Shown: piece after piece, positions 9,009 through 16,317 of the stretch
Numbering within the stretch: the stretch's first letter is position 1
Layout of the letters: each line of letters starts with the position of its first letter
Origin: Pseudomonadota bacterium
Lineage (GTDB): Bacteria; Pseudomonadota; Gammaproteobacteria; Acidiferrobacterales; UBA6901
Direction of reading: 5' to 3'
Assembly: GCA_021819085.1 (NCBI GenBank)
Contig: JAKASJ010000008.1
Coordinates: 1 to 64,000 of the forward strand
Length of the DNA stretch: 64,000 nt
Translations under genes and position numbers: made by a program
The notes under the pieces: model-generated
The model's input: the letters and a program-made list of their open reading frames with translations, nothing else
The model's database searches: none
Told to the model about the DNA's origin: nothing

Positions 9009-9338
9009 ATGCAGGCGCAGACGATCAGGCTTGTCACCGACAATGAAGGTTTTCTCGTCGACCCCGATGACTGGAGTGATACCGTCGCCGAGGAACTGGC
9101 CAGGAGGGAAAACATCAACCTCGGATCGGAGCACTGGGAAGTCCTCAATTTCATGCGCGATTATTTCATGCAGCATCGCATCGCTGCGGATGCGCGCTTT
9201 GTGATCAAGTTTCTCAACGAAAAATACGGCAGCGGCTCAGGCCGCGACAGGCTTTACAAGCTGTTCCCGTACGGCTACATGCAGCAGGCATGCAAAGTGG
9301 CCGGCATGCGCCGGCCGCGGGCGTGGAGCACCGGCTAG
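9009..9338 (+). CDS. DsrC/TusE-family protein lacking the C-terminal cysteine (second copy)
   Basis: The 109-residue protein has the family features: TDNEGFLVDPDDW, GSEHWEVLNFMRDYF, and a C-terminal arm RLYKLFPYGYMQQACKVAGM. As in the copy at 4701-5042, CysB (in QQACKVAG) is kept while the terminal CysA position is Trp (PRAWSTG). The two copies have diverged over most of their length, so both seem to be retained as working genes. The ATG at 9009 is chosen because GAGGAG lies 11 bases upstream; an in-frame ATG at 8974 lacks a ribosome site. The promoter appears to be under NsrR control. Confidence 0.85.
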   Translation: MQAQTIRLVTDNEGFLVDPDDWSDTVAEELARRENINLGSEHWEVLNFMRDYFMQHRIAADARFVIKFLNEKYGSGSGRDRLYKLFPYGYMQQACKVAGMRRPRAWSTG

Positions 9339-9868
9339 GGGCCGTATACCTCTTTTTTTCCGCAGCGCTCCCGCCGGGCATTTTGCATGGCCGGTCGCCA
9401 TTTCGCGGAAACGCCCCGGCAGAGGGCTGCGGGGTCAAGTGCCCCGATGGTGCGGGGAATGCGCGGCCCCTTGGCTGCCACAAGGGGGGGCGCAAGGCCG
9501 CCCGGTTCCTGTGTGTTTGCCCGCCCGGTCCGGCAGCATGCGGCGGGAGGGCGGGGAAAGGTGCTCTGCGGCAAGACCGCCCCCTGTCTCAGGTGGTGCG
9601 CGTCACGGGTGGAATTGCGGAGCGCGCCGGCGTGCCCTGCCCCGGGGAGGGCAACCCCGCCGGAAGCGGTTACGGGTATCCGCCGGTGTCGGTACGGATA
9701 CACCCAATGCCAACGTACCTGCAGGCTGCTTGCGTACAAAGTCGGGGGAAATCGCGATGCTGGAGTGCGCCGATTCTCGGACGCTGTGCCAAGCAAGAAG
9801 CATCCGGCCGACGTCTTTCATTGACTTATGTCAAGGCTGGCACCTACCGTTTGCCTTTAGATTTCGGT
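9339..9868. other. GC-rich intergenic with hairpins and FNR-type promoter
   Basis: The 530 bases hold no recognisable gene. A run of eight T at about 9350-9359 after a GC-rich stretch may end the dsrC-like transcript. Several strong hairpins follow, for example CCCCTTG (9467-9473) pairing with CAAGGGG (9481-9487), and runs of G and C are unusually frequent. I compared the region by eye with cobalamin and molybdenum-cofactor riboswitch, RNase P, SRP and tmRNA hallmarks and found none. The last 50 bases carry the FNR-type box and -10 element of the downstream operon. Confidence 0.4.
9821..9834 (+). promoter_or_regulatory. FNR/DNR-type operator and class II promoter
   Basis: TTGACTTATGTCAA is a perfect TTGAC-N4-GTCAA palindrome, the site type of FNR/ANR/DNR regulators. 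A -10-like TAGATT at 9858-9863 lies where a class II activated promoter needs it (box centre at -41.5 puts the start point at about 9869). An Anr/Fnr gene is present at 18059. The operon served is radical SAM, yhcC, ubiU, ubiV and lplA-DUF116. Confidence 0.75.
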
Positions 9869-10501
9869 ATGAGCAATCAGCTTTCATCTTGCCTCGAAGC
9901 ACCGGGGGGCGTGGTTTCGTACGTCCTCCACGGCAACTGCTACCTTAACATCACCAACCGCTGTACGTTGCGGTGCAGCTTTTGTCCCAAATTCAACGGT
10001 ACCTGGGATGTTCAGGGCTGCGCTATGCGCCTGCGCCGTGAACCGACGGCCGACGAGATACTCGATGCAGCAGGGGACCCGCGCAGGTACAGCGAAATCG
10101 TCTTCTGCGGGCTCGGGGAGCCGACTTTGCGCCTTTACACGTCCCTGGAAATTGCATCGCGCCTGCGGGCGCGGGGCGCACGTGTCCGCATCAATACCGA
10201 TGGCCTTGCGAACCTGGTCTATGGCAGGGATGTTACTCCGGATCTGGAAGACAATGTCGATGCGTTGTCGATATCGCTCAATGCCCAGAACGAGATCCTG
10301 TACAACCGCTATTGCCGGCCGAAACTCGCCGACGCCTATCGCTCCTTGCTTGATTTTGCACGGCGCGCCTGCGACTTCGTGCCGGAAGTTACGCTCACGG
10401 CGATTGACGGCCTGCCGGGTGTTGATATTGATGCCTGCGCCAGCATTGCAGCGGGCATCGGTGCAAAGTTCCGCCGCCGCGTTCTCGATGAGGTCGGCTA
10501 G
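9869..10501 (+). CDS. radical SAM protein, TatD-linked family
   Basis: The 210-residue protein has the radical SAM cluster motif C-x3-C-x2-C (C32, C36, C39 in TNRCTLRCSFCPK), a GLGEPTLR SAM-binding loop and a NTDG motif, and lacks extra cluster domains. It resembles the short TatD-associated radical SAM family, whose reaction is not known. It is the first gene of a likely anaerobic operon. The start is uncertain: the ATG at 9869 coincides with the predicted transcription start, and family similarity begins only at VVSYVLHGN, so the GTG at 9911 may be the true start. The stop is 10 bases before the next ATG. Confidence 0.8.
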   Translation: MSNQLSSCLEAPGGVVSYVLHGNCYLNITNRCTLRCSFCPKFNGTWDVQGCAMRLRREPTADEILDAAGDPRRYSEIVFCGLGEPTLRLYTSLEIASRLRARGARVRINTDGLANLVYGRDVTPDLEDNVDALSISLNAQNEILYNRYCRPKLADAYRSLLDFARRACDFVPEVTLTAIDGLPGVDIDACASIAAGIGAKFRRRVLDEVG

Positions 10502-10511
10502 TGTCGACCTA

Positions 10512-11468
10512 ATGGCGCTGTCGGATTACATCACAACCTTTGGGCAGGCCATGATGCGCCGCTATGGCGAGCGCGTGCACAAAATCGCGCTCGACGCGGG
10601 CTTTACCTGCCCCAATCGCGACGACAGCAAGGGTCGAGGCGGGTGCACGTTCTGCAACAATGTTTCCTTCAGTCCCAACGGTCGCCAGCCGTCGCCGATC
10701 GCCCAGCAGGTCGCGGCCGGCCGTGCCGTCGTCGCGCGCAGGACGGGGGCGCGATATGTCCTTGCCTATTTTCAGGCTTATACCAACACCTATGCCGACA
10801 TTGGCCGGCTGCGGGCACTTTATGATGAGGCGCTGGCACAACCCGGGGTGATCGGGATGTCTGTCGGGACGCGGCCGGACTGCGTTCCGCATGAGGTGCT
10901 TGATCTGTTGCAGGGCTACCGCGATGCCGGTTTGGAGGTGTGGCTCGAGCTGGGGCTGCAGTCGAGCTTCGATGCGACTCTGCGGCGCGTAAATCGGGGT
11001 CACGGCTTTTCCGAGTACCGTGCGGCCGTTCTTGCGGCGCGTTCGCGCGGCATGCCGGTCTGCACCCATCTGATCCTCGGTCTGCCGGGCGAGAGTGCCG
11101 CCCACGGCCACACGACGCTTGCTCGCGTTCTTGATTTGGGCGTGGACGGACTGAAACTGCATCCGTTGCATGTGGTGAAAGGCACGCAGCTTGCCAATGA
11201 ATGGCGCCGCGGCGAGTACCGTCCGCTTTCCGAGGAAGAATACATAGAGCTCGCCGCCGACCTGATCGAGATGACGCCGGCCGAAGTGATCTATCACCGC
11301 GTCACAGGCACGGCTGCGTCGGGCATCTTGCTTGCGCCGTCCTGGTGCGGGCACAAATGGCGGGTACTGAACGGGATCGAGGCGACACTGCGTCGCCGCG
11401 GTACCTCGCAGGGCAGTGCGCTCCGCTGCGCTGCTCGCGGGCTGCTCGCCGGAGGATTGGCAAATTGA
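10512..11468 (+). CDS. yhcC: YhcC-type radical SAM protein
   Basis: The 318-residue protein matches the TIGR01212/YhcC family: DYITTFGQAMMRRYGERVHKI, then the spaced cluster ligands C33-x11-C45-x2-C48 (in CPNRDDSKGRGGCTFCNN), SVGTRPDC, and LELGLQSSFDATLRRVNRGH. These are typical of Elp3/MiaB-like TIM-barrel radical SAM enzymes. E. coli YhcC has no established reaction. The gene follows the first radical SAM gene by 10 bases and overlaps ubiU at TTGA, so it is translationally coupled. The C-terminal 30 residues are low in conservation. Confidence 0.9.
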   Translation: MALSDYITTFGQAMMRRYGERVHKIALDAGFTCPNRDDSKGRGGCTFCNNVSFSPNGRQPSPIAQQVAAGRAVVARRTGARYVLAYFQAYTNTYADIGRLRALYDEALAQPGVIGMSVGTRPDCVPHEVLDLLQGYRDAGLEVWLELGLQSSFDATLRRVNRGHGFSEYRAAVLAARSRGMPVCTHLILGLPGESAAHGHTTLARVLDLGVDGLKLHPLHVVKGTQLANEWRRGEYRPLSEEEYIELAADLIEMTPAEVIYHRVTGTAASGILLAPSWCGHKWRVLNGIEATLRRRGTSQGSALRCAARGLLAGGLAN

Positions 11469-12484
11469 ACCGCCGTCTTGAGCTAGTCTGTCCTGCCGGC
11501 AGTCTGCCAGCGCTGAGGGTGGCGGTCGATCACGGTGCCGACGCCGTGTACCTTGGTTTCCGCAATGCCACCAACGCGCGCAACTTCGCCGGCCTGAATT
11601 TCGACGATGGCGAGATGCGCCGCGGCATCCAATATGCGCACGAGCGCGGCGCGCGCGTGTTTCTTGCACTGAATACCTACGCGCGTGCTGGGCAGTGGAG
11701 CGATTGGACACGTGCGGCGGATCTCGCGGCGGATCTGGGCGTGGACGCGGTAATTCTCGCCGATCCGGGTCTGATGCGTTACTGCAGCGAGCGGCACCCG
11801 GAGTTGCGGCTTCATCTGTCGGTACAGGGGTCTGCCACCAACCCGGAGGCCATCGCATTTTATGCGCGCCAGTTCGGCGTGCAGCGTGTGGTCCTGCCTC
11901 GTGTCCTTTCGCTCAGCCAGGTTCGCTACGTGATCAGCAATGCGCCGGTGGAGGTCGAAGTTTTCGGGTTCGGAAGCCTGTGCGTGATGGTTGAGGGCCG
12001 CTGTGCCCTGTCGTCCTATGTTACCGGAGAGTCACCAAATACCTGCGGCGTATGCTCACCGGCGAAGGCCGTGCGCTGGGAGGAAACGGGAAGCAGTCGC
12101 CGGTCGCGATTGAACGGCGTGCTCATTGACGTGTATGCGCCCGGCGAAAGCGCCGGTTATCCGACGCTGTGCAAGGGCCGGTTCATCGTCCGCGGAGGCC
12201 CGGATGCATCACCGGCGTACGCCTTGGAAGAGCCAACCAGTTTGAACGTCCTCGCAATCCTTCCGGAACTCCTCCAGTCCGGCATCGCGGCCATCAAAGT
12301 CGAGGGGCGGCAGCGTAGCCCCGCCTACGTCGGTCAGGTCACACGTGTTCTGCGTGCCGCGCTGGACGCCTGCATGCGCGATCCATCGGGCTATGCGCCG
12401 CGCCCGGAATGGGTCGCTGAACTGGACCGGCTGGCCGAGGGGCGGCAGCACACGCTCGGCGCCATTGATCGTGCGTGGCAATAG
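11465..12484 (+). CDS. ubiU: O2-independent ubiquinone hydroxylation subunit UbiU (peptidase U32 family)
   Basis: The 339-residue product aligns almost end to end with E. coli UbiU (YhbU): LELVCPAGSLPALRVAVDHGADAVYLG, GFGSLCVMVEGRCALSSYVTGESPNTC, and SLN...IKVEGRQRSPAYV. Cysteines in VEGRC, NTCGVC and TLCKGR correspond to its [4Fe-4S] ligands. With UbiV it hydroxylates the ubiquinone ring under anoxia, using prephenate as oxygen donor. The start is a TTG at 11465 overlapping the yhcC stop, with a GGAGG site 10 bases upstream. Next to ubiV and in the same window as ubiT. Confidence 0.95.
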   Translation: MNRRLELVCPAGSLPALRVAVDHGADAVYLGFRNATNARNFAGLNFDDGEMRRGIQYAHERGARVFLALNTYARAGQWSDWTRAADLAADLGVDAVILADPGLMRYCSERHPELRLHLSVQGSATNPEAIAFYARQFGVQRVVLPRVLSLSQVRYVISNAPVEVEVFGFGSLCVMVEGRCALSSYVTGESPNTCGVCSPAKAVRWEETGSSRRSRLNGVLIDVYAPGESAGYPTLCKGRFIVRGGPDASPAYALEEPTSLNVLAILPELLQSGIAAIKVEGRQRSPAYVGQVTRVLRAALDACMRDPSGYAPRPEWVAELDRLAEGRQHTLGAIDRAWQ

Positions 12485-12536
12485 CGGCCCCATGACAGCA
12501 CCGTCCCGATCCGACTCAACCCCTGGCACTGTGGCC

Positions 12537-13436
12537 ATGAAGCTGTCTCTTGGGCCTATCCAGTACTTCTGGGACCGAGACACGGTAATGCAGTTCTATG
12601 GACGTGTTGCCGAGTCTTCGGTGGACATCGTTTATCTGGGAGAGACGGTTTGCGCCAAGCGCCGTGCTCTGAATGCCGCAGATTGGCTGGATATCGCAGC
12701 CCGTCTTGCCGCCGCGGGCAAGGAGGTGGTGCTGTCGACGCTGGTTCTGGTCGAAGCGGCTTCCGAACTGAGCCGCATGCGGCGCATTGTGGACAACGGA
12801 CTCTACCGGGTCGAGGCCAACGACATGGCGGCGGTGAACATGCTTTGCAGCGGCAAGCGTTTCATTGCCGGTCCGCACATCAATATCTATAACGGCGAAA
12901 CGCTGCGGCTGTTTGCCGACCTGGGGGCTTTCCGTTGGGTACCTCCTCTCGAGCTCGGTCGCGAAGCCGTGGCGGCATTGCAAGCAGTGCGCCCGGACGG
13001 CATGGAGACCGAGGTCTTTGCCTTCGGCCGCCTGCCGCTCGCCTTTTCGGCGCGCTGCTTTACGGCGCGTGCCCATGGTCTGCCGAAGGATAGCTGCGAG
13101 TTCCGCTGCGCCGACTATCCGGATGGAATGGAGCTGGAAACCCGCGACGGGCAGCAGTTCCTCGCCCTGAACGGCATACAGGTTCAGTCTGGCTACACGG
13201 CCAATCTCGTGTGCGAACTCCCGACACTGCAGGCGCTCAAAGTCGACGTGTTGCGCCTTTCACCGCAGTCACGTGGCATGGAAACGGTCATCGACTGGTT
13301 CCGGCGCGCCATCGACGGAAGCGTCGATCTGGATGAGGCCGCCCGAGCGCTCGGAGACGCGGTGTCCACCGGTCCGTGCAATGGCTTCTGGCATGGTGTT
13401 GCCGGAATGGACTGGCTGTCGGAATTCGTTCCGTGA
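12537..13436 (+). CDS. ubiV: O2-independent ubiquinone hydroxylation subunit UbiV
   Basis: The 299-residue protein aligns with E. coli UbiV (YhbV): MKLSLGPIQYFWDRDTV at the N-terminus, VDIVYLGETVCAKRRAL, ARCFTARAHGLPKDSCEFRC, and ALNGIQVQSGYTANL. Cysteines in ETVC, SARC, KDSC and EFRC are the expected cluster ligands. UbiU and UbiV form a heterodimer for anaerobic ring hydroxylation. The ATG at 12537 is chosen because it matches the family start; an in-frame ATG at 12492 would add 15 unconserved residues. The stop overlaps the GTG start of the lipoate ligase fusion (GTGA). Confidence 0.95.
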   Translation: MKLSLGPIQYFWDRDTVMQFYGRVAESSVDIVYLGETVCAKRRALNAADWLDIAARLAAAGKEVVLSTLVLVEAASELSRMRRIVDNGLYRVEANDMAAVNMLCSGKRFIAGPHINIYNGETLRLFADLGAFRWVPPLELGREAVAALQAVRPDGMETEVFAFGRLPLAFSARCFTARAHGLPKDSCEFRCADYPDGMELETRDGQQFLALNGIQVQSGYTANLVCELPTLQALKVDVLRLSPQSRGMETVIDWFRRAIDGSVDLDEAARALGDAVSTGPCNGFWHGVAGMDWLSEFVP

Positions 13437-14986
13437 CCTGCGCCGAGTGGACATGGCGGGACAGCGGGATCCTGTCCGGTCGCCGCAACTGCAGCCTAGA
13501 CGGTTGTATACATGCCGGTGCTGCAGGGGCCACACACCTGCGGTTTCACCGTTTCACACCCAGTGTGATCGTGGGCGCGCACGAGGATCCCGAGCGTGTC
13601 GCGCGAATTGAATACTGCACACAGCACGGAATCGACCTCGCCAGGCGATTGACGGGCGGCGGCGCGCTGTATCTGGACGATGACCAGCTGTGCTGGAGTC
13701 TGACGATGCCGTCGGCATGCGGGCGCGCCGCCGGTAAGACCCTGCAGGCGGCACTAGAGCGTCTTGTCCGGGCCGTGGCCGACGCCTTGTGCAGCCTGGG
13801 CGTCGCGGCGACGTTCAAGGCTTTCAACGATGTCGAGATCGACGGCCGCAAGATTGCTTGTGGGTTTCTGGCAGATGACGGACGACGCATGCTGTTTCAG
13901 GGAAGTCTGCTGCTGGACGTGGACGTAGAGACCATGCTCAAGGCGCTGCGGGTGCCGACCGAGAAGCTTTCTGCCCAGGGCATGCGCAGTGCCCGTGAGC
14001 GCTTTACCACTCTGCGCGAGCAGCTCGGAAGAATTCCGCCTCTGGAAGACATTGAGTACTGCATCGTACACGCCCTAGGGAAGGCGCTGGGTGGGCAGTT
14101 CCCACCGCCGATGTGTGCGTCGCCGGAAGGCGCAGACCTGCCGGCGTGCCCAGGGGTCGTGCCGCGGCCTGTGTCGAATGACACGTTTCGTGCGTTCCAT
14201 CGCACCGCCGGAGGAGTCCTGCACGCGGCGGTTGCATTGTACAGCGGCAGTGTGGTGGCCGGAGACGTGCATCTTTCGGGAAGCATCCAGCTGAGCCCGC
14301 CGGATCTGTTTGGTCGGGTCGAACTCGCCCTCGCTGGGCAGCGTATCGATCAGCTTGGAAGACTGCTGGACCACGCCTTGCAGGGGATGGACTGGGAAAT
14401 GGTTGGGGCGACCGCCGAAGATCTCCGCTACGTGCTGCAGCTGGCGGTGAATCATCGGCACGAGCAGGAGGACCTGGGGCTGGAGACCGCCGCGGCCAAC
14501 ATGCTCATGGTGCACAGTCCGGGACGTAACCTGGAGTTGGGCGACATCCTGTCGCAGGTTACTGTCATGCTGGTTCCCTACTGTGCCAAGCCGCTGTGGT
14601 GCAAATGGCGGAACCGTGACGGCTGCACCGAGTGCGGCCGTTGTGAGGTTGGCGAAGCCTACCGGCTGGCACGCGAGCGCGGCATGCAGGTGATCTCGAT
14701 CGGCAACTACGAACACCTGCGCCAGACGCTGGACCGCATGCGCGGCGAAGGCGCGGCGGCCTATGTAGGCATGTGCTGCGAAAATTTCTACCTGAAGCGG
14801 CGCGTGGCCTTCGACGAGGCCGGCATGCCGGCAGTCCTGATGGATATCAGCGGGTCGAACTGCTATGAGCTGCGCCAGGAGGATCTTGCCTATGCCGGTA
14901 GTTTTCAGGCGAAATCACAGCTGAATATCGAGCTGGTGCGCAAGCTGACGGCCCGCATACCCTTATCCAGGAGTGGCAAATGCTGA
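13433..14986 (+). CDS. lipoate-protein ligase A domain fused to DUF116
   Basis: The 517-residue protein has two parts. Residues 1-250 are a biotin/lipoate ligase fold with RRLTGGGALYLDDDQLCWS (71-89) and FNDVEIDGRKIACGF, where Lys140 is the expected lipoyl-AMP-binding lysine. Residues about 340-517 match DUF116, with a cysteine set C384, C390, C398, C401, C404, C448/C449 and C477 that could bind iron-sulfur clusters. A linker with HLSGSIQLSPP lies between. DUF116 is of unknown function and is known beside lipoate ligases in anaerobes. The GTG start at 13433 overlaps the ubiV stop, so it is translationally coupled. A role in anaerobic lipoylation or a lipoate-linked redox step is inferred only. 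Confidence 0.8.
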   Translation: MTCAEWTWRDSGILSGRRNCSLDGCIHAGAAGATHLRFHRFTPSVIVGAHEDPERVARIEYCTQHGIDLARRLTGGGALYLDDDQLCWSLTMPSACGRAAGKTLQAALERLVRAVADALCSLGVAATFKAFNDVEIDGRKIACGFLADDGRRMLFQGSLLLDVDVETMLKALRVPTEKLSAQGMRSARERFTTLREQLGRIPPLEDIEYCIVHALGKALGGQFPPPMCASPEGADLPACPGVVPRPVSNDTFRAFHRTAGGVLHAAVALYSGSVVAGDVHLSGSIQLSPPDLFGRVELALAGQRIDQLGRLLDHALQGMDWEMVGATAEDLRYVLQLAVNHRHEQEDLGLETAAANMLMVHSPGRNLELGDILSQVTVMLVPYCAKPLWCKWRNRDGCTECGRCEVGEAYRLARERGMQVISIGNYEHLRQTLDRMRGEGAAAYVGMCCENFYLKRRVAFDEAGMPAVLMDISGSNCYELRQEDLAYAGSFQAKSQLNIELVRKLTARIPLSRSGKC

Positions 14987-15066
14987 CCCGGTGGCTGGCC
15001 GGGAGCTTCGGCCCTGAACGGCATGTTTCGCCGGCAGCGGTTGCAACGTATCTCAAAATACTACGG

Positions 15067-15570
15067 CTATCTGGGTTTGCGCGAAGCCACGGTGCCGCTG
15101 GCCGCGAAATTGCGGATCAAGCCGGTCATTGCCAGACCGGCACGCGGACCGAGCATCGAGATCGCATGGGTTTGCCAGTCGAACTCGAGTGCGTCCAGAA
15201 GATTCTTGATGTACAAAGCGGTTTCCGTATCCCCTTCCAGGCTCAGGCGGCGGGCGAAGAACAGCGTGTCGGGGTCTTCGGTACGGGTGGCGAGCTTCCA
15301 GTAGTCCGCAAGCGATCCACGTATACGCACATCGCAGGCGGAACCCTTCTTCGTACAGGCGTGGATCTGGGATCCGGCCACGCGGAGTCTCAGCGTGCAG
15401 GGAGCGTCGGAGATCTCGATGTCAATGCGCTTTCCCTCCAGTTCAGGCAGTCGCCGTTCGATCGTTTGACCACGCAGCAGCCGGTTGAGGGCGTGCGCGA
15501 CGACCTGTGCATGCACAGCTTCGGGAATCAGACGCAGGCCAAACAGAATAGGTTGGACGGGCAGACGCAT
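15067..15570 (-). CDS. ubiT: anaerobic ubiquinone accessory factor UbiT (SCP2 domain)
   Basis: The 167-residue protein from the ATG at 15570 reads MRLPVQPILFGLRLIPEAV and then an SCP2 lipid-binding domain (LPELEGKRIDIEISDAPC, DVRIRGSLADYWKLATRTEDPDTLFFARRL, GDTETALYIKNLLD). This matches E. coli UbiT (YhbT, 174 residues), which binds ubiquinone precursors for UbiU-UbiV. It is convergent with the ubiU-ubiV operon and has its own FNR-type promoter. The upstream in-frame extension to 15741 lacks family sequence. Confidence 0.92.
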   Translation of the reverse strand: MRLPVQPILFGLRLIPEAVHAQVVAHALNRLLRGQTIERRLPELEGKRIDIEISDAPCTLRLRVAGSQIHACTKKGSACDVRIRGSLADYWKLATRTEDPDTLFFARRLSLEGDTETALYIKNLLDALEFDWQTHAISMLGPRAGLAMTGLIRNFAASGTVASRKPR

Positions 15571-16317
15571 AAATGGGTCCCTGGTACGGTTGCAGTACGG
15601 ACGGTCATCGATGATACCCCGAGGGAGGCGGCCGTACGATTGATCCGCGTCAACAAATCCCCGGGCTGCCACCGTGGGCCAACGACGCGAACCGAGAGAT
15701 CCGGGATACGGGACCCCGCGTCTGGCCAGGGCGCCCGACACTGCCCAGACAGTCTCAGGTTTGGCGCTTTCCGTGTGGTCTGTACCGGCCTTTCATAGCT
15801 ACCGGGCCCTGCAGCCGGAAATCGGCCGGAGCGGGCCATTTCTGGCATCACTCCCGAGGATCGGCACAGCCGGGCTGTGCGAGGAAGGGGAAGGCTACGG
15901 GCAGCCTTGGTCGCCGTCCGCTACTGGACGGGCCTGTAGGCCAGGCACAAGAACCACGGTAAGCCATAACAATTCATTGGATTCAAATAATTATCGTGGT
16001 TCCACGGCATCTCAAGACCAGGAAGCCGGGGGATGTTTCTGGATCCGGGACGGGATCTGTCCTGGCTGGAGCGTACCAGAAAAGATGGCGCCGTACCTGC
16101 GGACTGAGGTACCCTTATGTGCTTTCAGGCAGCCTCCTTTCACGCGAGGTGCCGGCTGCGGATTGAACGGCGGGCACGGCGGCTGTGTGCGGCAGGGCGG
16201 TGCGGCCGGAAGTTCGTCATTCGGGGAGGTGGGATGTCGCCGGAGACTGGTTCTGGCATGCAGAACCGACCGCCACGGCTTACCAGCGATGTCGGTTCCC
16301 CGGTTGCCCATTGATTT
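15571..16317. other. intergenic between ubiT and hemN
   Basis: The 747 bases hold the ubiT promoter near 15605-15653. Around 15951-16008 an inverted pair GAACCACG/CGTGGTTC brackets an AT-rich core that may be the hemN promoter region, but no perfect FNR box is seen before hemN. Chance frames elsewhere show no motifs. Confidence 0.4.
15640..15653 (-). promoter_or_regulatory. FNR-type operator and class II promoter of ubiT
   Basis: TTGATCCGCGTCAA (plus-strand reading) fits TTGAT-N4-RTCAA with nine of ten fixed positions. On the minus strand its centre is 41.5 bases before position 15605, and a TATCAT -10 element sits at 15616-15611, exactly where class II activation needs it. The predicted leader to the ubiT ATG is about 35 bases. 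Confidence 0.75.

Noticed and set aside
12492-12536. Upstream ATG for ubiV adding 15 residues.
   Set aside because: The added residues are not conserved and UbiV homologues start at MKxSLGP, so the ATG at 12537 is preferred.
15951-16008. Inverted repeat GAACCACG/CGTGGTTC around an AT-rich core as an attachment site or regulator site.
   Set aside because: The arms are only eight bases with a 40-base loop, and no integrase gene or second copy is present.
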